Positions 44,734-54,725 of a DNA stretch of 64,000 nucleotides are shown here, piece by piece. The notes beneath the pieces are model-generated. The model was not told the DNA's origin. It did no database searches and was given only the letters and a program-made list of their open reading frames with translations. How positions within the stretch are numbered: position 1 is the first letter of the stretch; every line of letters begins with the position of its first letter. The DNA is from Stieleria maiorica (lineage in GTDB: Bacteria > Planctomycetota > Planctomycetia > Pirellulales > Pirellulaceae), in the NCBI RefSeq assembly GCF_008035925.1, contig NZ_CP036264.1, positions 1,077,774-1,141,773 on the forward strand. Direction: 5' to 3'. The position numbers were made by a program, and so were the translations under genes.

Positions 44734-44876
44734 GGTGAATAGGCTTGGGTGACTCGTACCCGGGCTCCGCCTGGGGGTGGGCTGGCGAAAATCAATAGAA
44801 CTTGGAACCTTGGGTAGGTTCGGGGCGTTCAGCGATTCTGCTGGATCACTCGATTGCAATTTGCAATCGTTGCCGG

Positions 44877-46325
44877 CTACACCGTGACTTCGACGCTAAG
44901 CGAATCTTGATCGGCGTAGCGCTGGCGGATCGGTTGGATCTCTTGGGCGATGAACTCGTCGACTTGCTCGGGGGCGCGGCCGACGAAGTCCAGCGGGTTG
45001 ATTTCGGTGTCGAAGGAGACGGCGGAGAAGGCGTCGTCGTTCTTCAGTCGTTCGATCATGTCGTTGGGCTTGCCTTCGGCGTTGACTCGCTGGGCGACTT
45101 CGCGGCTGTGGATACGGATCCGTTCGTGCAGGTCTTGTCGATCGCCACCGGCTTCGACGGCCCGCATCATGATGTTTTCCGTTTCCATGTACGGCAGTTC
45201 CTTGGCCAGGTTGTGTTCGATGGTTTTCGGATAGACGACGAAACCGCTGGCGATGTTTTGCATCAGCACCAACGAGGCGTCGATGGCCAGGAAGGCTTGC
45301 GGGATCACCAGTCGGCGGTTGGCGCTGTCGTCCAACGTGCGTTCCATCCACTGCGTCGCAGCGGTCATCGCCGGGCTGCTTTGCAGACTCATCACGAATC
45401 GCGTCAGCGCACAGATCCGTTCGCTCCGCATCGGGTTGCGTTTGTAGGGCATCGCCGACGAACCGATTTGGTGTTTTTCGATCGGTTCTTCGATCTCTTT
45501 GCGGTTGGCCAACAGGCGGATGTCGGTGGCGGTCTTGTGCAGACTTTGCGCGATCCCGCTGAGCGCGTCGAGCAGTTGGGCGTCGACCTTGCGGGGATAG
45601 GTTTGCCCGGTCACGGCGTAGGTCTTGTCGAAGCCGATTTTTTCGGCGATGCGGCGTTCCAGCTGGCGGACCTTGTCGTGGTCACCGCCGAACAGCTGCA
45701 GGAAGCTGGCCTGTGTCCCGGTAGTGCCTTTGGCACTGCGGGCGCACAGCGTTTCCAGCCGGTGTTCGATTTCGTGCAGGTCCAACACCAGGTCATAGGT
45801 CCACAGGCAGCATCGTTTGCCGATCGTCGTCGGCTGAGCCGGTTGCAGGTGGGTGAACCCCAGGCAGGGCAGGTCGCGATACTGTGCGGCGAAGGTGGCC
45901 ATCGTGTCGATGGTGGCGGCCAGACGCCGGGCGACCAAACGCAATGCGTCGCGAATCAAAATGACGTCGGCGTTGTCGGTGATGAAACAGCTGGTGGCGC
46001 CCAGGTGGATGATTTTTTTGGCATCGGGGCACTGGTCGCCGTAGGCTTCGACGTGGGCCATCACGTCGTGGCGCCGAATCCGCTCGTATTCCCTGGCCAC
46101 GTCCAGATTTAGATTGGACTCGAACGCACGGAGTTGTTCCAATTGCGTGTCAGAAATATCGATTCCGAGCTCTTTTTCACTCTCGGCCAGGGCAATCCAG
46201 AGGCGTCGCCACGTCTGGAAACGTCGATTCGGACCCCACAGCGTCGCCATTTCTCGAGACGAATAGCGTTCGATCAGGGGGTTTTGGTACGTTGATTCGG
46301 CGGATTTGGACGAGGATTGGGTCAT
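44877..46325 (-). CDS. purB: adenylosuccinate lyase
   Basis: 482 residues, the longer form of the enzyme. PurB cleaves SAICAR and adenylosuccinate, releasing fumarate, in purine synthesis. Motifs are [26 protein letters not shown] with the conserved His, and the fumarase/aspartase superfamily signature [10 protein letters not shown] near residue 290. The ATG at 46325 starts the family-like region; the frame is open to 46469 but has no family match there. It is divergent from the secreted-protein gene at 46599, so the 273-base gap between them probably holds both promoters. Confidence 0.95.
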   Translation of the reverse strand: MTQSSSKSAESTYQNPLIERYSSREMATLWGPNRRFQTWRRLWIALAESEKELGIDISDTQLEQLRAFESNLNLDVAREYERIRRHDVMAHVEAYGDQCPDAKKIIHLGATSCFITDNADVILIRDALRLVARRLAATIDTMATFAAQYRDLPCLGFTHLQPAQPTTIGKRCCLWTYDLVLDLHEIEHRLETLCARSAKGTTGTQASFLQLFGGDHDKVRQLERRIAEKIGFDKTYAVTGQTYPRKVDAQLLDALSGIAQSLHKTATDIRLLANRKEIEEPIEKHQIGSSAMPYKRNPMRSERICALTRFVMSLQSSPAMTAATQWMERTLDDSANRRLVIPQAFLAIDASLVLMQNIASGFVVYPKTIEHNLAKELPYMETENIMMRAVEAGGDRQDLHERIRIHSREVAQRVNAEGKPNDMIERLKNDDAFSAVSFDTEINPLDFVGRAPEQVDEFIAQEIQPIRQRYADQDSLSVEVTV

Positions 46326-46598
46326 TTCAGCAGTTTCGGGACGTCGGAAGCGAAGGCGTTTCGTGGTTAAATCGAGTGCGATAACATACTGGGCTCGCGA
46401 TGGGTGACAATTCGTCGATTCGATCGACCGCCACTCGTTGCGAGTAAGTCTCGCTCCCCCGAGATTCACATGCCGCTGGGTTCAAACATGCATTTGAGCA
46501 ATTTTGCGCTTTTCCCCTCCCTGGCGTTTTTTCGAATCAGCGGTTTTTTTCCAAACATCATGGCAGCTCGTTGTCAGCGTTTGCCGAAAGATATTTTT

Positions 46599-48614
46599 AT
46601 GAGAATTGGTCTTCATTTGATTCGTTCGTCGGCGACATTCCTGTGCGGATTCGCCCTTTTGTCCCTCGGCCATTTGTCGATTGCTGCCAAACCGGTGCAG
46701 CAGGAGCAAGCGGCCGACGCCGCCCCGGCTGCGGGGCAACCGAGTGCACCGGCGGCGCCGCAGGCCGCCGCGGGCGCGTATGTTCCGGCGGTGGATGTGT
46801 TGCCCGAGTCGACCGCCGGGGTCGTTCGGATCCCGGAACTGCCGTCGTTTTGCGACGCCTGGGAGCGGACCCAGATCGGTCTGCTGTTGGCCTCGGCCGA
46901 AATGCAGCCGTTTTTGGATGACCAGCGCGAACGCGCCCGGACGTACTTCGACTCGCTGGACCGCAAGATCGGATTGAAGCCCGATGATCTGTACGAGATC
47001 GCGTCGGGTGAGGTCGTGGTGGCTTGGATGGCATTCCCCGATGACAAGCGTCGACCGTATGCATTGAGCGTGATCGCGGACGTTCGAGACCGGAAAGCGG
47101 AAGCGGATGCGGCCGCCGATAAAATTGATGCCGAGTTAAAGGCCGGAGGAGCGACGCGCAAGGATGTCACCCACGGCGGTGAAACGATTCGCGTGTACCG
47201 CACCAAACCGAAGCCGGGGCAGTTGAAAATCGAAGAGATCGCGTTGACTTGGAATGACCAGCGATTCATCGCTGCCGACCGCGCCAGCGTGATCCAGGAT
47301 GCGTTGGATGTGCTGGCGGAAAAGTCGCCCGCCAAGGCGTTCTCCGCTCGCCCGTCTTTCCAGCAAGTGCTCGCGGAGTCGTCCACGGCGATCGAATCGG
47401 CCAGCGACCAGGGCGCGACGTTGTGTTGGCAATGGTATGCCGAGCCGTTCGCGATGGGGCGAATTTTGCGCGAGGTGTTCGAGTACGATCGCCGTGACGA
47501 TTTGGACGTGATCGAGTTGCTCGAACGTCAGGGATTCGGCGTGATCGAAGCTGTCGGCGGAGTCGGCGTGGTCGCCGGGCAACGGTTCGACATCCTGCAC
47601 TCGGGCATCGTGCTCGCGCCCGGAAAGCTGACCAAAGCCGCCCGCATGTTGCAGGCCAAAAACTCGATCCGGTTGCCGATCCCCGCTTGGCCCACCGACG
47701 ACTCCGGAGCGTTCTTTCGGTTCAATTGGGAACTGGAGTCTGCCTTCTGGGCGGCCGAGTCGCTGGTCAACGATGCACTGGGGGAAGACCTGTTTCGTCC
47801 GATGATCGAAGGGATCCGCGATGACCCCGAGGGGCCGCAGATCGATATCGCCAAAGACTTTCTGCCCAACTTGGAAAACGAGGTGATTCTGATCACCGAC
47901 AACACGCTGCCGGCCGGACCGGAGTCGGATCGGATGTTGGTCGCGCTGCGGATCAAGAACGCCGACGTGGTTGCCAAAGTCGTTCAAAAGGCGATGGAGG
48001 TCGAACCCGATGCGATCAAGTTGGAGGTCGCCGAGTTTGATGTTTGGCGGGTCGAACGCGGCAAGAACGACAGCGACGATATCGATGCCCAATTGGCCGC
48101 ACTCGGATTTGACGAGGACATCGAGGACGAGGAAAGCGCGCCGCTGTTGAACCATTGGGCCATCGCCGTCGTCAAAGGTCCGCAACCCGACGGAGCGGAT
48201 TACCTGATGTTTTCCAGCCATAGCGAACTGCTGGTCAAACTGGGACAACGTGTCCGCTCGGGTGCTTTGGGGAACGATTTGGCGTCGACCGAAGCCACGC
48301 GAACGATCGTCGCGGCAATCGATGACCTGAACGCCGGAAACCTGGTGACCTATGACAGTGTCTTTCACCCCAGCATCGCGTTGCGGGCACGTTACGAATT
48401 GCTGCGGAAAGGCGAGTTGAAGGACAGCGATTCGTTGATCGCCAATCTGTTGCGACGGATCGTGGAGAATGGCGAAGAGGGAGAGCCGGACCCGATCCAG
48501 GCCGGCAAGCTGCCGCCGTTTGAATCGATCAAACAATTCTTCACCAGCGGCGGAGCGTTCTGGCAAAAGACCGACAGCGGCTGGACGATGACCGGGTTCC
48601 TGATGGCCAAGTAG
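46599..48614 (+). CDS. secreted protein of unknown function
   Basis: 671 residues. The signal peptide covers about the first 30 residues (RSSATFLCGFALLSLG, ending SIAA). An alanine/proline-rich linker follows (about 32-60), then a large soluble region with a repeated alternating hydrophobic pattern and acidic stretches (for example DEDIEDEESA). No catalytic motif or membrane segment is evident. The ATG at 46599 places the signal peptide at the N-terminus; the frame is open upstream to 46404. Its stop is 3 bases from the convergent nrnA-like gene. Proteins of this kind are common in planctomycetes, but their role is unknown. Confidence 0.75.
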   Translation: MRIGLHLIRSSATFLCGFALLSLGHLSIAAKPVQQEQAADAAPAAGQPSAPAAPQAAAGAYVPAVDVLPESTAGVVRIPELPSFCDAWERTQIGLLLASAEMQPFLDDQRERARTYFDSLDRKIGLKPDDLYEIASGEVVVAWMAFPDDKRRPYALSVIADVRDRKAEADAAADKIDAELKAGGATRKDVTHGGETIRVYRTKPKPGQLKIEEIALTWNDQRFIAADRASVIQDALDVLAEKSPAKAFSARPSFQQVLAESSTAIESASDQGATLCWQWYAEPFAMGRILREVFEYDRRDDLDVIELLERQGFGVIEAVGGVGVVAGQRFDILHSGIVLAPGKLTKAARMLQAKNSIRLPIPAWPTDDSGAFFRFNWELESAFWAAESLVNDALGEDLFRPMIEGIRDDPEGPQIDIAKDFLPNLENEVILITDNTLPAGPESDRMLVALRIKNADVVAKVVQKAMEVEPDAIKLEVAEFDVWRVERGKNDSDDIDAQLAALGFDEDIEDEESAPLLNHWAIAVVKGPQPDGADYLMFSSHSELLVKLGQRVRSGALGNDLASTEATRTIVAAIDDLNAGNLVTYDSVFHPSIALRARYELLRKGELKDSDSLIANLLRRIVENGEEGEPDPIQAGKLPPFESIKQFFTSGGAFWQKTDSGWTMTGFLMAK

Positions 48615-48627
48615 GTGCTAAAGCACC
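48614..48627. terminator. short hairpin shared by two convergent stops
   Basis: GGTGC-TAAA-GCACC overlaps the last base of the plus-strand gene and the stop of the minus-strand gene. It is a small stem that could help terminate both transcripts; no clear T-tract. Confidence 0.4.
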
Positions 48628-49607
48628 TTCTGAAGTTCCTCGATCACGACGGGCAGCACGCGAGCTTTGACGTCGCTGAGTGTGCCTTCTTGGAACGCGC
48701 CGGCGGCCGCCTTGTGTCCGCCGCCGCCGAACCGTTGGGCGATCTCGTTGACGGCAAGGTCGCAGCGGCTGCGGAATGAGATTTTAAATCCGCCCATGCG
48801 TTGGCCGACGAAGATCACGGCGGCCTTGGTGTTTTCCACCGCCAGCGTCAGATTGACCGAATCCTCGGTGTCGCTCGGCAGGGCGCCCACCGCTTCGAAG
48901 TCGCGGGTTTCGACATACGTGTGCATCAGCGCCCCGTCGAGTTCGCTCTCGGTCCGCGAGAGGATTAAACCGCGCAGTTTCAGCCGTGCCAGCGTGTCGC
49001 GTTCATACAGGTCGCTGTAGACCTCTGCCGGAACCACGCCGGTGTCCACCAGCCGGGCGATCACGCGGTACGTGTCTGCGTTGACGCTGCCGAAACGGAA
49101 CCAGCCGGTGTCGGTGGCGATCGCCGCGAACAACGGCACGGCCATCGGCCGGACCAGCGGGACGCCCAACGCATCGGCCGCTTGCACGACCAAGGTTCCG
49201 CAGGCTTCGGCCTGGTAATCCTTGTACATCGTCGCCCCCAAGTCGTCTTCGCCGACGTGGTGGTCCAGCACCATCTTGTCGCACGGCGCGGCGCGGACGA
49301 CATCGGCCATGTCGCCCAGTTGGACCCAAGCACTGGTGTCCAGGATCATGATGCAATCGGCCGAGATGTCTTCGGCTTCGACGTCCTCACCCAGGATTTC
49401 GATGTTGCCGGCCGGATCGAGAAACTGCAGCGATGGCGGGACGCGGTGGGCGTTGATGATCCGCACCTGTTTACCCAGTTTGCGAAGGATGTACGCCATC
49501 CCGAGTTCGCTGCCCAAGGCGTCGCAATCCGGTCGCACGTGGCTGACCAGGACGAAGGATTGGTAGTGGCTGATCTGGTCGGCAAAGCGTTTCCAGTTGA
49601 CGGTCAT
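48618..49607 (-). CDS. DHH-DHHA1 phosphoesterase (NrnA-type oligoribonuclease/pAp phosphatase)
   Basis: 329 residues. DHH family motifs: SHVRPDCDALGSE (metal site), MILDTSAW, DHH in VLDHHVGEDDLG, and the DHHA1 signature FGGGGHKAAAGA near the C-terminus. NrnA enzymes degrade short RNA oligonucleotides and dephosphorylate 3'-phosphoadenosine 5'-phosphate. The metal site has Cys in the usual HxxPDxDA (HVRPDCDA), a conservative variant. The upstream ribF gene is 15 bases away on the same strand and probably co-transcribed. Confidence 0.9.
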   Translation of the reverse strand: MTVNWKRFADQISHYQSFVLVSHVRPDCDALGSELGMAYILRKLGKQVRIINAHRVPPSLQFLDPAGNIEILGEDVEAEDISADCIMILDTSAWVQLGDMADVVRAAPCDKMVLDHHVGEDDLGATMYKDYQAEACGTLVVQAADALGVPLVRPMAVPLFAAIATDTGWFRFGSVNADTYRVIARLVDTGVVPAEVYSDLYERDTLARLKLRGLILSRTESELDGALMHTYVETRDFEAVGALPSDTEDSVNLTLAVENTKAAVIFVGQRMGGFKISFRSRCDLAVNEIAQRFGGGGHKAAAGAFQEGTLSDVKARVLPVVIEELQKVL

Positions 49608-49622
49608 CGGGAATGGATCGCG

Positions 49623-50579
49623 TTAGTGGGTAACCAGCAACTGCTGGGCGAATCGGATGTCGTTGCGAAGCTGATCGGTCAGTGCGTCGATGGAGTCAAA
49701 TCGGACGACGCCGCGAACGCGGTCGATCAATTCGACATCGAGCGTTCGGTCGTACAGGTCGCCGTCGAAACCGATCAGGTGGACTTCGACTTTCGTCGCG
49801 TCGCCTGACTGGAATGTCGGGCTTTCGCCGATGTGGATCGCCGCGGGGTGGCGGGTGTCGTCGACCGAGGCGTATCCGGCATAGACGCCGGCAGCGGGAA
49901 TGACCACGTCGATCTGTTCCAGGTTGGCGGTGGGAAAACCGAGCGTGCGTCCGCGGCGGTCGCCGTGTCCGACCCGTCCGCGGATCAGATGCGGTGTGGC
50001 CATCATCGCAGCCGCGCCGCGGACGTCTCCTTCGGCCAGCAAGTCTCGGATTCGCGTGCTGCTGATCATCGCTCCGTCGGCAGATTCCATTTCCGCGACC
50101 CGGAATTGGATGCCGTGTTCGCCGCACCACCGGCGCAGCACATCCACGTCGCCTTGGCGGTCTTTTCCGAAGCAAAAGTTCTCGCCTTCGACCACCCCGC
50201 GGCAGTCCAACGTGTCACAGACCAGGGCGTCGAAGAATGCCTTGGCCGACAGGTTCAACAGGGCAGGGGAGGTCTGGCAAACGAGCAGGAAATCGATGCC
50301 CAGTTCGGTCATCCGTCGCGCCCGCAGGTCGATGGAGGTCAATCGTTTGGGCGCCAATTCGGGGCGCAGGATCGCAATCGGGTGAGGGTCGAACAGGCAG
50401 GCGATGGCGGGGCCGCCCAGCCGATCGGCCAGTTGACGCGTTTGCCCGAGCAAGCGGGCGTGGCCCAGATGGACGCCGTCGAAGTTTCCGATGCTCAGCA
50501 CCCCCCGTCGGACCGCCCGCGGGAGCGCAGCATCGACCGCCGAGTCGGTGATATCGGGAAGCGAGACGATTTCGGTCAC
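49623..50579 (-). CDS. ribF: bifunctional riboflavin kinase / FAD synthetase
   Basis: 318 residues. RibF phosphorylates riboflavin to FMN and adenylates FMN to FAD. The N-terminal nucleotidyltransferase domain has SIGNFDGVHLGHARLL and FDPHP, plus the ISSTRIRDLL motif. The C-terminal flavokinase domain has GRVGHGDRRGRTLGFPTANL and the EVHLIGFDGDLYDR region. Length is typical (about 310). A GGGCAGGG site lies within the gene on the opposite strand. The gene upstream (in transcription direction) is not on this strand, so a promoter should lie in 50580-50787. Confidence 0.95.
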   Translation of the reverse strand: MTEIVSLPDITDSAVDAALPRAVRRGVLSIGNFDGVHLGHARLLGQTRQLADRLGGPAIACLFDPHPIAILRPELAPKRLTSIDLRARRMTELGIDFLLVCQTSPALLNLSAKAFFDALVCDTLDCRGVVEGENFCFGKDRQGDVDVLRRWCGEHGIQFRVAEMESADGAMISSTRIRDLLAEGDVRGAAAMMATPHLIRGRVGHGDRRGRTLGFPTANLEQIDVVIPAAGVYAGYASVDDTRHPAAIHIGESPTFQSGDATKVEVHLIGFDGDLYDRTLDVELIDRVRGVVRFDSIDALTDQLRNDIRFAQQLLVTH

Positions 50580-50657
50580 GAGATTCGAGAGGGCAGGGGA
50601 GGGTGGTTCGCGGAAACAGGGTCAGGAGCACATGACAGTGGCGAATCGCCGTGCAAA

Positions 50658-50721
50658 CGTAGCTACCTTCGCCAAAAGGTGGATCCCCGGCGCTTTCCAC
50701 GCTCTGGCGAGCGTAGCTACG
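50658..50721. repeat. CGTAGCTAC-family hairpin element
   Basis: Nearly identical to the copy at 33737-33800, including the AAGGTGGATCCCC-like interior. It occupies the gap between ribF and the permease gene. Confidence 0.88.
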
Positions 50722-50787
50722 TCAAAGTGTTGACAAAGCACCAGTTTGGCCGATTCGCCGCGATCGGGCGAGGTGGGGACGAATATG

Positions 50788-51855
50788 TCACCGCAGCCGA
50801 TCGAACAGCCATTTCGGGGCTCCGTTTCGCAGCCCGTCGATCAGCACCGCGATGATGATGATCACGCCGATGATGATGTGGGTGTAGGTGTTGGGGATCG
50901 ACAGCATGGTGCAACCGCTGCTGATCGTTTTGATGATCAACGCCCCGATGATCGTCCCGAGGACGGATCCGCGTCCACCGCTCAAGCTGCCTCCGCCCAA
51001 AACCACCGCGGCGATGATCTCCAGTTCCTTGCCCGTGCCGTCGGACGGATTCCCGTTTTTCACGTTGGCGAAATAGAGCAGGGCACCCACGGCGACAAAC
51101 ACGCCGGCCAGCGCGTAAACCACCGCCGTTGTCAAACCGACGCGGATCCCGCACAGCCGCGCCGTCGAAACGTTCGAACCGATCGCGACAACATTGCGAC
51201 CGAAGACGGTGAAGTGCATCAGCGCGGCGACGAACAAACCCAACACGATTGCGATCAACGCACTGGCCGGGATGTGCAAAAAACCGAGCCAGTAGTGATC
51301 GGAGTTGCTGCCGGTGTAGCACAGGTAACGCAACCAATCGGGCAGGTGTGCCGTTTCGGGATACACGGTCGATTCATCGGCGATCACCTGGCCGAGTCCC
51401 AGGAAGATCGTCATCGTGCCCAGGGTGACGATGAACGGCACCATTTCGGTCAGGCTGATGATCAGCCCGTTGAGCAAGCCGCACAGGACGCCGACGGCCA
51501 GCCCCAGAGCGAGTGCGGCTGCGATCCACGTTGCTGCGCCGGCCTGGTCGGCCGGGAGCGTGTAATCACGAAAGGCGATTGCCAGCGCGGTCCCGCTAAG
51601 GGTGAGTGCCGTTCCGGCGGACAGGTCGATCCCACCGGCGATGATGATCATCGTCATGCCCAGCGCCGGGACGGCGATCAGGGCGGCCGAGTTGACGATC
51701 ACCCGCGCATTTCGCGGTGAAAAAAAACGGCCGCTGCCGAATTGCCAGTCCAGGATGGCAAACAGGGCGATGATCGCCAACAGCGCCAGCGTGGGGCCGT
51801 GCCGAAACGAGGTCAGCCAATGAAACTTGCCGGGTCGTGCTTGGTTTTCAGTCAT
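50788..51855 (-). CDS. ribose-type ABC transporter permease (RbsC family)
   Basis: 355 residues with about nine to ten membrane segments. The family signature GGIDLSAGTALTLSGT (periplasm-to-membrane region) and VLGGGSLSGGRGSVLGT are present, as in RbsC/XylH-like permeases. It forms the membrane channel for a sugar bound by the lipoprotein encoded two genes upstream and is driven by the RbsA-type ATPase. Its ATG overlaps the ATPase stop by 8 bases. The sugar is not determinable by eye; ribose, xylose, inositol and autoinducer-2 importers share this family. Confidence 0.92.
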   Translation of the reverse strand: MTENQARPGKFHWLTSFRHGPTLALLAIIALFAILDWQFGSGRFFSPRNARVIVNSAALIAVPALGMTMIIIAGGIDLSAGTALTLSGTALAIAFRDYTLPADQAGAATWIAAALALGLAVGVLCGLLNGLIISLTEMVPFIVTLGTMTIFLGLGQVIADESTVYPETAHLPDWLRYLCYTGSNSDHYWLGFLHIPASALIAIVLGLFVAALMHFTVFGRNVVAIGSNVSTARLCGIRVGLTTAVVYALAGVFVAVGALLYFANVKNGNPSDGTGKELEIIAAVVLGGGSLSGGRGSVLGTIIGALIIKTISSGCTMLSIPNTYTHIIIGVIIIIAVLIDGLRNGAPKWLFDRLR

Positions 51856-53344
51856 GTTCTTCCACTGCGGCCAACGCCGCGACCATCAATTCCTCTTCGT
51901 CCCACTCGCTCGCATCGCGAGACTCGGCAAGCCGTCCTCGGGTCATCACGCCGACCCGATCACAAACCGCCAACAATTCCGGCAGGTACGAACTGACGAA
52001 CACCACCGTTTTTCCGGCGGCCGCCAATTCACCCATCATGCGATAGATTTCCGCTTTCGTTCCGACGTCGATTCCTTTGGTCGGTTCGTCCAACAGATAG
52101 ATCTCGGCGTCCTGCGCCAACAGCCGGGCGATGGCGACTTTCTGTTGATTGCCGCCGGACAGTTCCGCTACCGGCTGCGTCGGATCCTGGGCTTTGATCT
52201 CGACCTTCTTGATCCATTCTCGGGCGTCGCGAAGCCGGGCATTCAAATGGATCCATCCGGCTCGGCTGTAGCGATCGTGATTGCCCATGGCCAGGTTCTC
52301 GACGATCGACAGGTTTTGTGCCAAACCTTCGCTCTTGCGGTCTTCGCTGAGCAGCCCGAACCCGGCCCGGCGTCGTCCCCGCACGTTGTGTGGCAGGCGA
52401 CGGCCGTCCAGTCGGACGTGACCCGCGTACGTCGGTTCCAAAGCGTACAGGCAACGCAGCAGTTCGGTGCGGCCGGCGCCGACCAGCCCGGCGACGCCGA
52501 AAATCTCTCCACGCCGCAGTGCCAGCGAAACGTCCTTGGGCATCGGTGCGGCCCCCAAGTCCTCGACTTCCAACCGGACGTCGCCGATTTCGTGGGGCAC
52601 GTGGGGGAACAGGTCATCGACGTCTCGGCCGACCATCAACGAGATGATCTGGTCGTCGGTGATCGATGCCAATTCTCCGCTGCCGACGGAGTTGCCGTCG
52701 CGCAGAACCGCGTAATCGTCGGCGACGCGGCGGACTTCTTCCAAGAAGTGACTGATGTAAATGATCGCCAGCCCGCGGCTGCGCAGGTTGTCGATGATCT
52801 CGAACAAACGGTCCACGTCGGCCGCCGGCAGCGAGCTGGTCGGTTCGTCAAACAGGATGATCTTGGCGTCGCTGATCAGGGCTCTGGCGACTTCGATCAA
52901 TTGTTGTGTGGCGACCGACTGATCGCCGGTCCGCGCCTTGGGGGACAGGTGCATCAGCCCGACGCGGTGCAACGCTTCGCTGACCGCGGCACGTTGCTTG
53001 GATCGCATCAGCGTTCCCGCACCGGTGCCGGCGCGGCCCAGCATCACGTTGTCTTCGACGCTCAGATCCGGCGCCAAGGTGAGTTCTTGGTAGACGATCG
53101 CAACACCGTGATTGCGCGCGTCGATGGGGCTGGACGGGCGAAAGGGTTGACCCTCAAGCGACATCGTTCCCGCGTCGGCACGATGGGCGCCGCTGAGTGT
53201 TTTCAGCAGCGTGCTCTTGCCCGCGCCGTTCTCGCCGATCAATGCCAGCACGCGGCCCGCCTGGGCGACAAGCGAGACCTTGTCCAGGGCGACCGTGGGG
53301 CCGAACCGCTTGCTGATTCCGGAGACTTCGAGCAACGGTTTCAC
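51848..53344 (-). CDS. ribose-type ABC transporter ATP-binding protein, double domain (RbsA family)
   Basis: 498 residues with two ABC domains. The N-terminal one has GENGAGKST, a variant signature and LFDEPTSSLP. The C-terminal one has GLVGAGRTE as a degenerate Walker A, LSGGNQQKVAIAR as signature and LLDEPTKGID. That asymmetry is typical of RbsA/MglA-like ATPases. The GTG at 53344 overlaps the binding-protein stop (GTGA), so I prefer it over the open frame reaching 53524. The three genes form one operon in the order binding protein, ATPase, permease. Confidence 0.93.
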   Translation of the reverse strand: MKPLLEVSGISKRFGPTVALDKVSLVAQAGRVLALIGENGAGKSTLLKTLSGAHRADAGTMSLEGQPFRPSSPIDARNHGVAIVYQELTLAPDLSVEDNVMLGRAGTGAGTLMRSKQRAAVSEALHRVGLMHLSPKARTGDQSVATQQLIEVARALISDAKIILFDEPTSSLPAADVDRLFEIIDNLRSRGLAIIYISHFLEEVRRVADDYAVLRDGNSVGSGELASITDDQIISLMVGRDVDDLFPHVPHEIGDVRLEVEDLGAAPMPKDVSLALRRGEIFGVAGLVGAGRTELLRCLYALEPTYAGHVRLDGRRLPHNVRGRRRAGFGLLSEDRKSEGLAQNLSIVENLAMGNHDRYSRAGWIHLNARLRDAREWIKKVEIKAQDPTQPVAELSGGNQQKVAIARLLAQDAEIYLLDEPTKGIDVGTKAEIYRMMGELAAAGKTVVFVSSYLPELLAVCDRVGVMTRGRLAESRDASEWDEEELMVAALAAVEEHD

Positions 53345-54351
53345 TGCACCGTTTCTGGTTTGAGCAGTTTCTGATACTTCGGTTCGTCCATGTTCTCCGG
53401 GGTCGCCAGATACTCGCCGGTGCTCTGGAAATCGTCCGAGGTTTCGCCGTTGATGAAGTCGACCAACGTGATGACGGACTGGTAACCCATCTGCACGGGA
53501 TCCTGCAGCACGATGCCGTGGCAATGGTCGTCACGCATGGCTTGGATCAAGGCGTCGCTGGGGTCAAAGGCGATGAATTTGACCTTGCCCGCCATCCCCG
53601 CGTTCTTGATCGCTTCCAGAGTTCCGTTGGCGTTGGGTTCGCAAACGGCAAAGATCCCCGCCAGCGATTCGCCGTGCAGTTGCAGCAACTGGTCCGCCTT
53701 TTCTTTCGCGCTCGTCGCGTTATCGCCGGCGTACTGGTCCGACGAAACGACGTTGATGTCGGGGTATTTCTTCAAGGCTTCCAGGAACCCCTCTTCGCGT
53801 TGTTCGGTGCTTTCGCTGCCGGCGATGTAACGCAACAGGATCACGTTTCCTTTTTCGCCGATCGCTTCGGCCATCGCGTCGCCGGCCATTTGACCGCCCT
53901 TGAAATTGTCCGTCGCGACGTAGCTGACGATCTCCGGACCATCGTCCAGCCCGCTGTCGAAAATCACGACCGGGATGCCTTCGCCGATCGATTCGTCGAC
54001 CGCGTCGACTAGGCCGCCTTTTTGGTTCGGTGCCAACACGATGCCGTCGACGCCCATCGTGATCATGGATTTGACAACTTCGATTTGGCTGCCGGTATCA
54101 CTTTCGACCACCGGGCCACGCCAGATGATTTCGACGTTGCCGATCTCTTGGGCTGCCTTTTCGGCGCCGAAGTGTACCGAACGCCAGAATTCGTGGCTGG
54201 TGCCTTTGGGGATGACTGCGATGCGGAGCTGTTTGCCGCCGCCGGCGGAGCCCGTGTTGGATGCGGAAGAGTTGTCGGACGATGATTTGCAGCCAGCCAC
54301 GATCAAGGTGACGGCCAGCAACGCGACCAAGGGGAGGATGAAACGTTTCAT
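53341..54351 (-). CDS. sugar-binding lipoprotein (RbsB-like, periplasmic-binding protein type 1)
   Basis: 336 residues. The lipoprotein signal peptide ends in LIVAGC, with C21 for lipid attachment, followed by a serine/glycine linker. The core begins LRIAVIPKGTSHEFWRSVHFG and shows ITMGVDGIVLAPNQ, PVVIFDSGLDD, YVATDNFKGGQMAGDAMAEA and VLQDPVQMGYQSV, as in RbsB/XylF-like proteins. It delivers a sugar or related small molecule to the permease. The ATG at 54351 is supported by the signal peptide; upstream in-frame sequence is palindromic repeat. Confidence 0.93.
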   Translation of the reverse strand: MKRFILPLVALLAVTLIVAGCKSSSDNSSASNTGSAGGGKQLRIAVIPKGTSHEFWRSVHFGAEKAAQEIGNVEIIWRGPVVESDTGSQIEVVKSMITMGVDGIVLAPNQKGGLVDAVDESIGEGIPVVIFDSGLDDGPEIVSYVATDNFKGGQMAGDAMAEAIGEKGNVILLRYIAGSESTEQREEGFLEALKKYPDINVVSSDQYAGDNATSAKEKADQLLQLHGESLAGIFAVCEPNANGTLEAIKNAGMAGKVKFIAFDPSDALIQAMRDDHCHGIVLQDPVQMGYQSVITLVDFINGETSDDFQSTGEYLATPENMDEPKYQKLLKPETVQ

Positions 54352-54725
54352 GAGCGAGCTTGTGAAGCGATCAGGAGAAGGAGGGTGGGAAGTCGCAATG
54401 ATAGCCGATGCCGGCACGTGGTGTGGGGCGGTAGCGGGGCCGATTGCCGACACGCTTTCCTCGTTCCCAGGCGGAGCCTGGGAACACACTGTCTCGGAGG
54501 CTCCGCCTCTGGGCGGCAAACCGCGTGTGGCAAGAGCCACACCCGCAGCGCGTTCCCAGGCGGAGCCTGGGAACGAGGGGGGCGCCTTGTTCCCAGGCTC
54601 CGGCCTGGGAACACACTGTCTCGGAGGCTCCGCCTCTGGGCGGCAAACCGCGTGTGGCAGAGCCACACCCGCAGCGCGTTCCCAGGCGGAGCCTGGGAAC
54701 GAGGGATTGACGCGTCCCGCTGGCA
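54352..54725. repeat. duplicated 116-base repeat with four palindromes
   Basis: Copies at about 54464-54579 and 54590-54705 are nearly identical, apart from the start of each and one base. Each copy is bounded by GTTCCCAGGCGGAGCCTGGG-type palindromes (54463-54485, 54552-54574, 54589-54612, 54679-54700) and contains further short stems (GGAGGCTCCGCCTC; GTGTGGCAAGAGCCACAC). It fills most of the gap upstream of the binding-protein gene; no gene is seen. Confidence 0.9.

Noticed and set aside
44802-46112. 436-codon plus-strand frame opposite purB
   Set aside because: purB shows clear family motifs on the minus strand; the plus frame is histidine/arginine/glycine-rich shadow sequence.
47136-48566. 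476-codon minus-strand frame opposite the secreted protein
   Set aside because: The plus-strand gene has a signal peptide and coherent composition; the antisense frame has none.
54361-54724. open frames extending the sugar-binding gene upstream through the palindromes
   Set aside because: The lipoprotein signal at 54351 marks the true N-terminus; upstream codons are repeat sequence.
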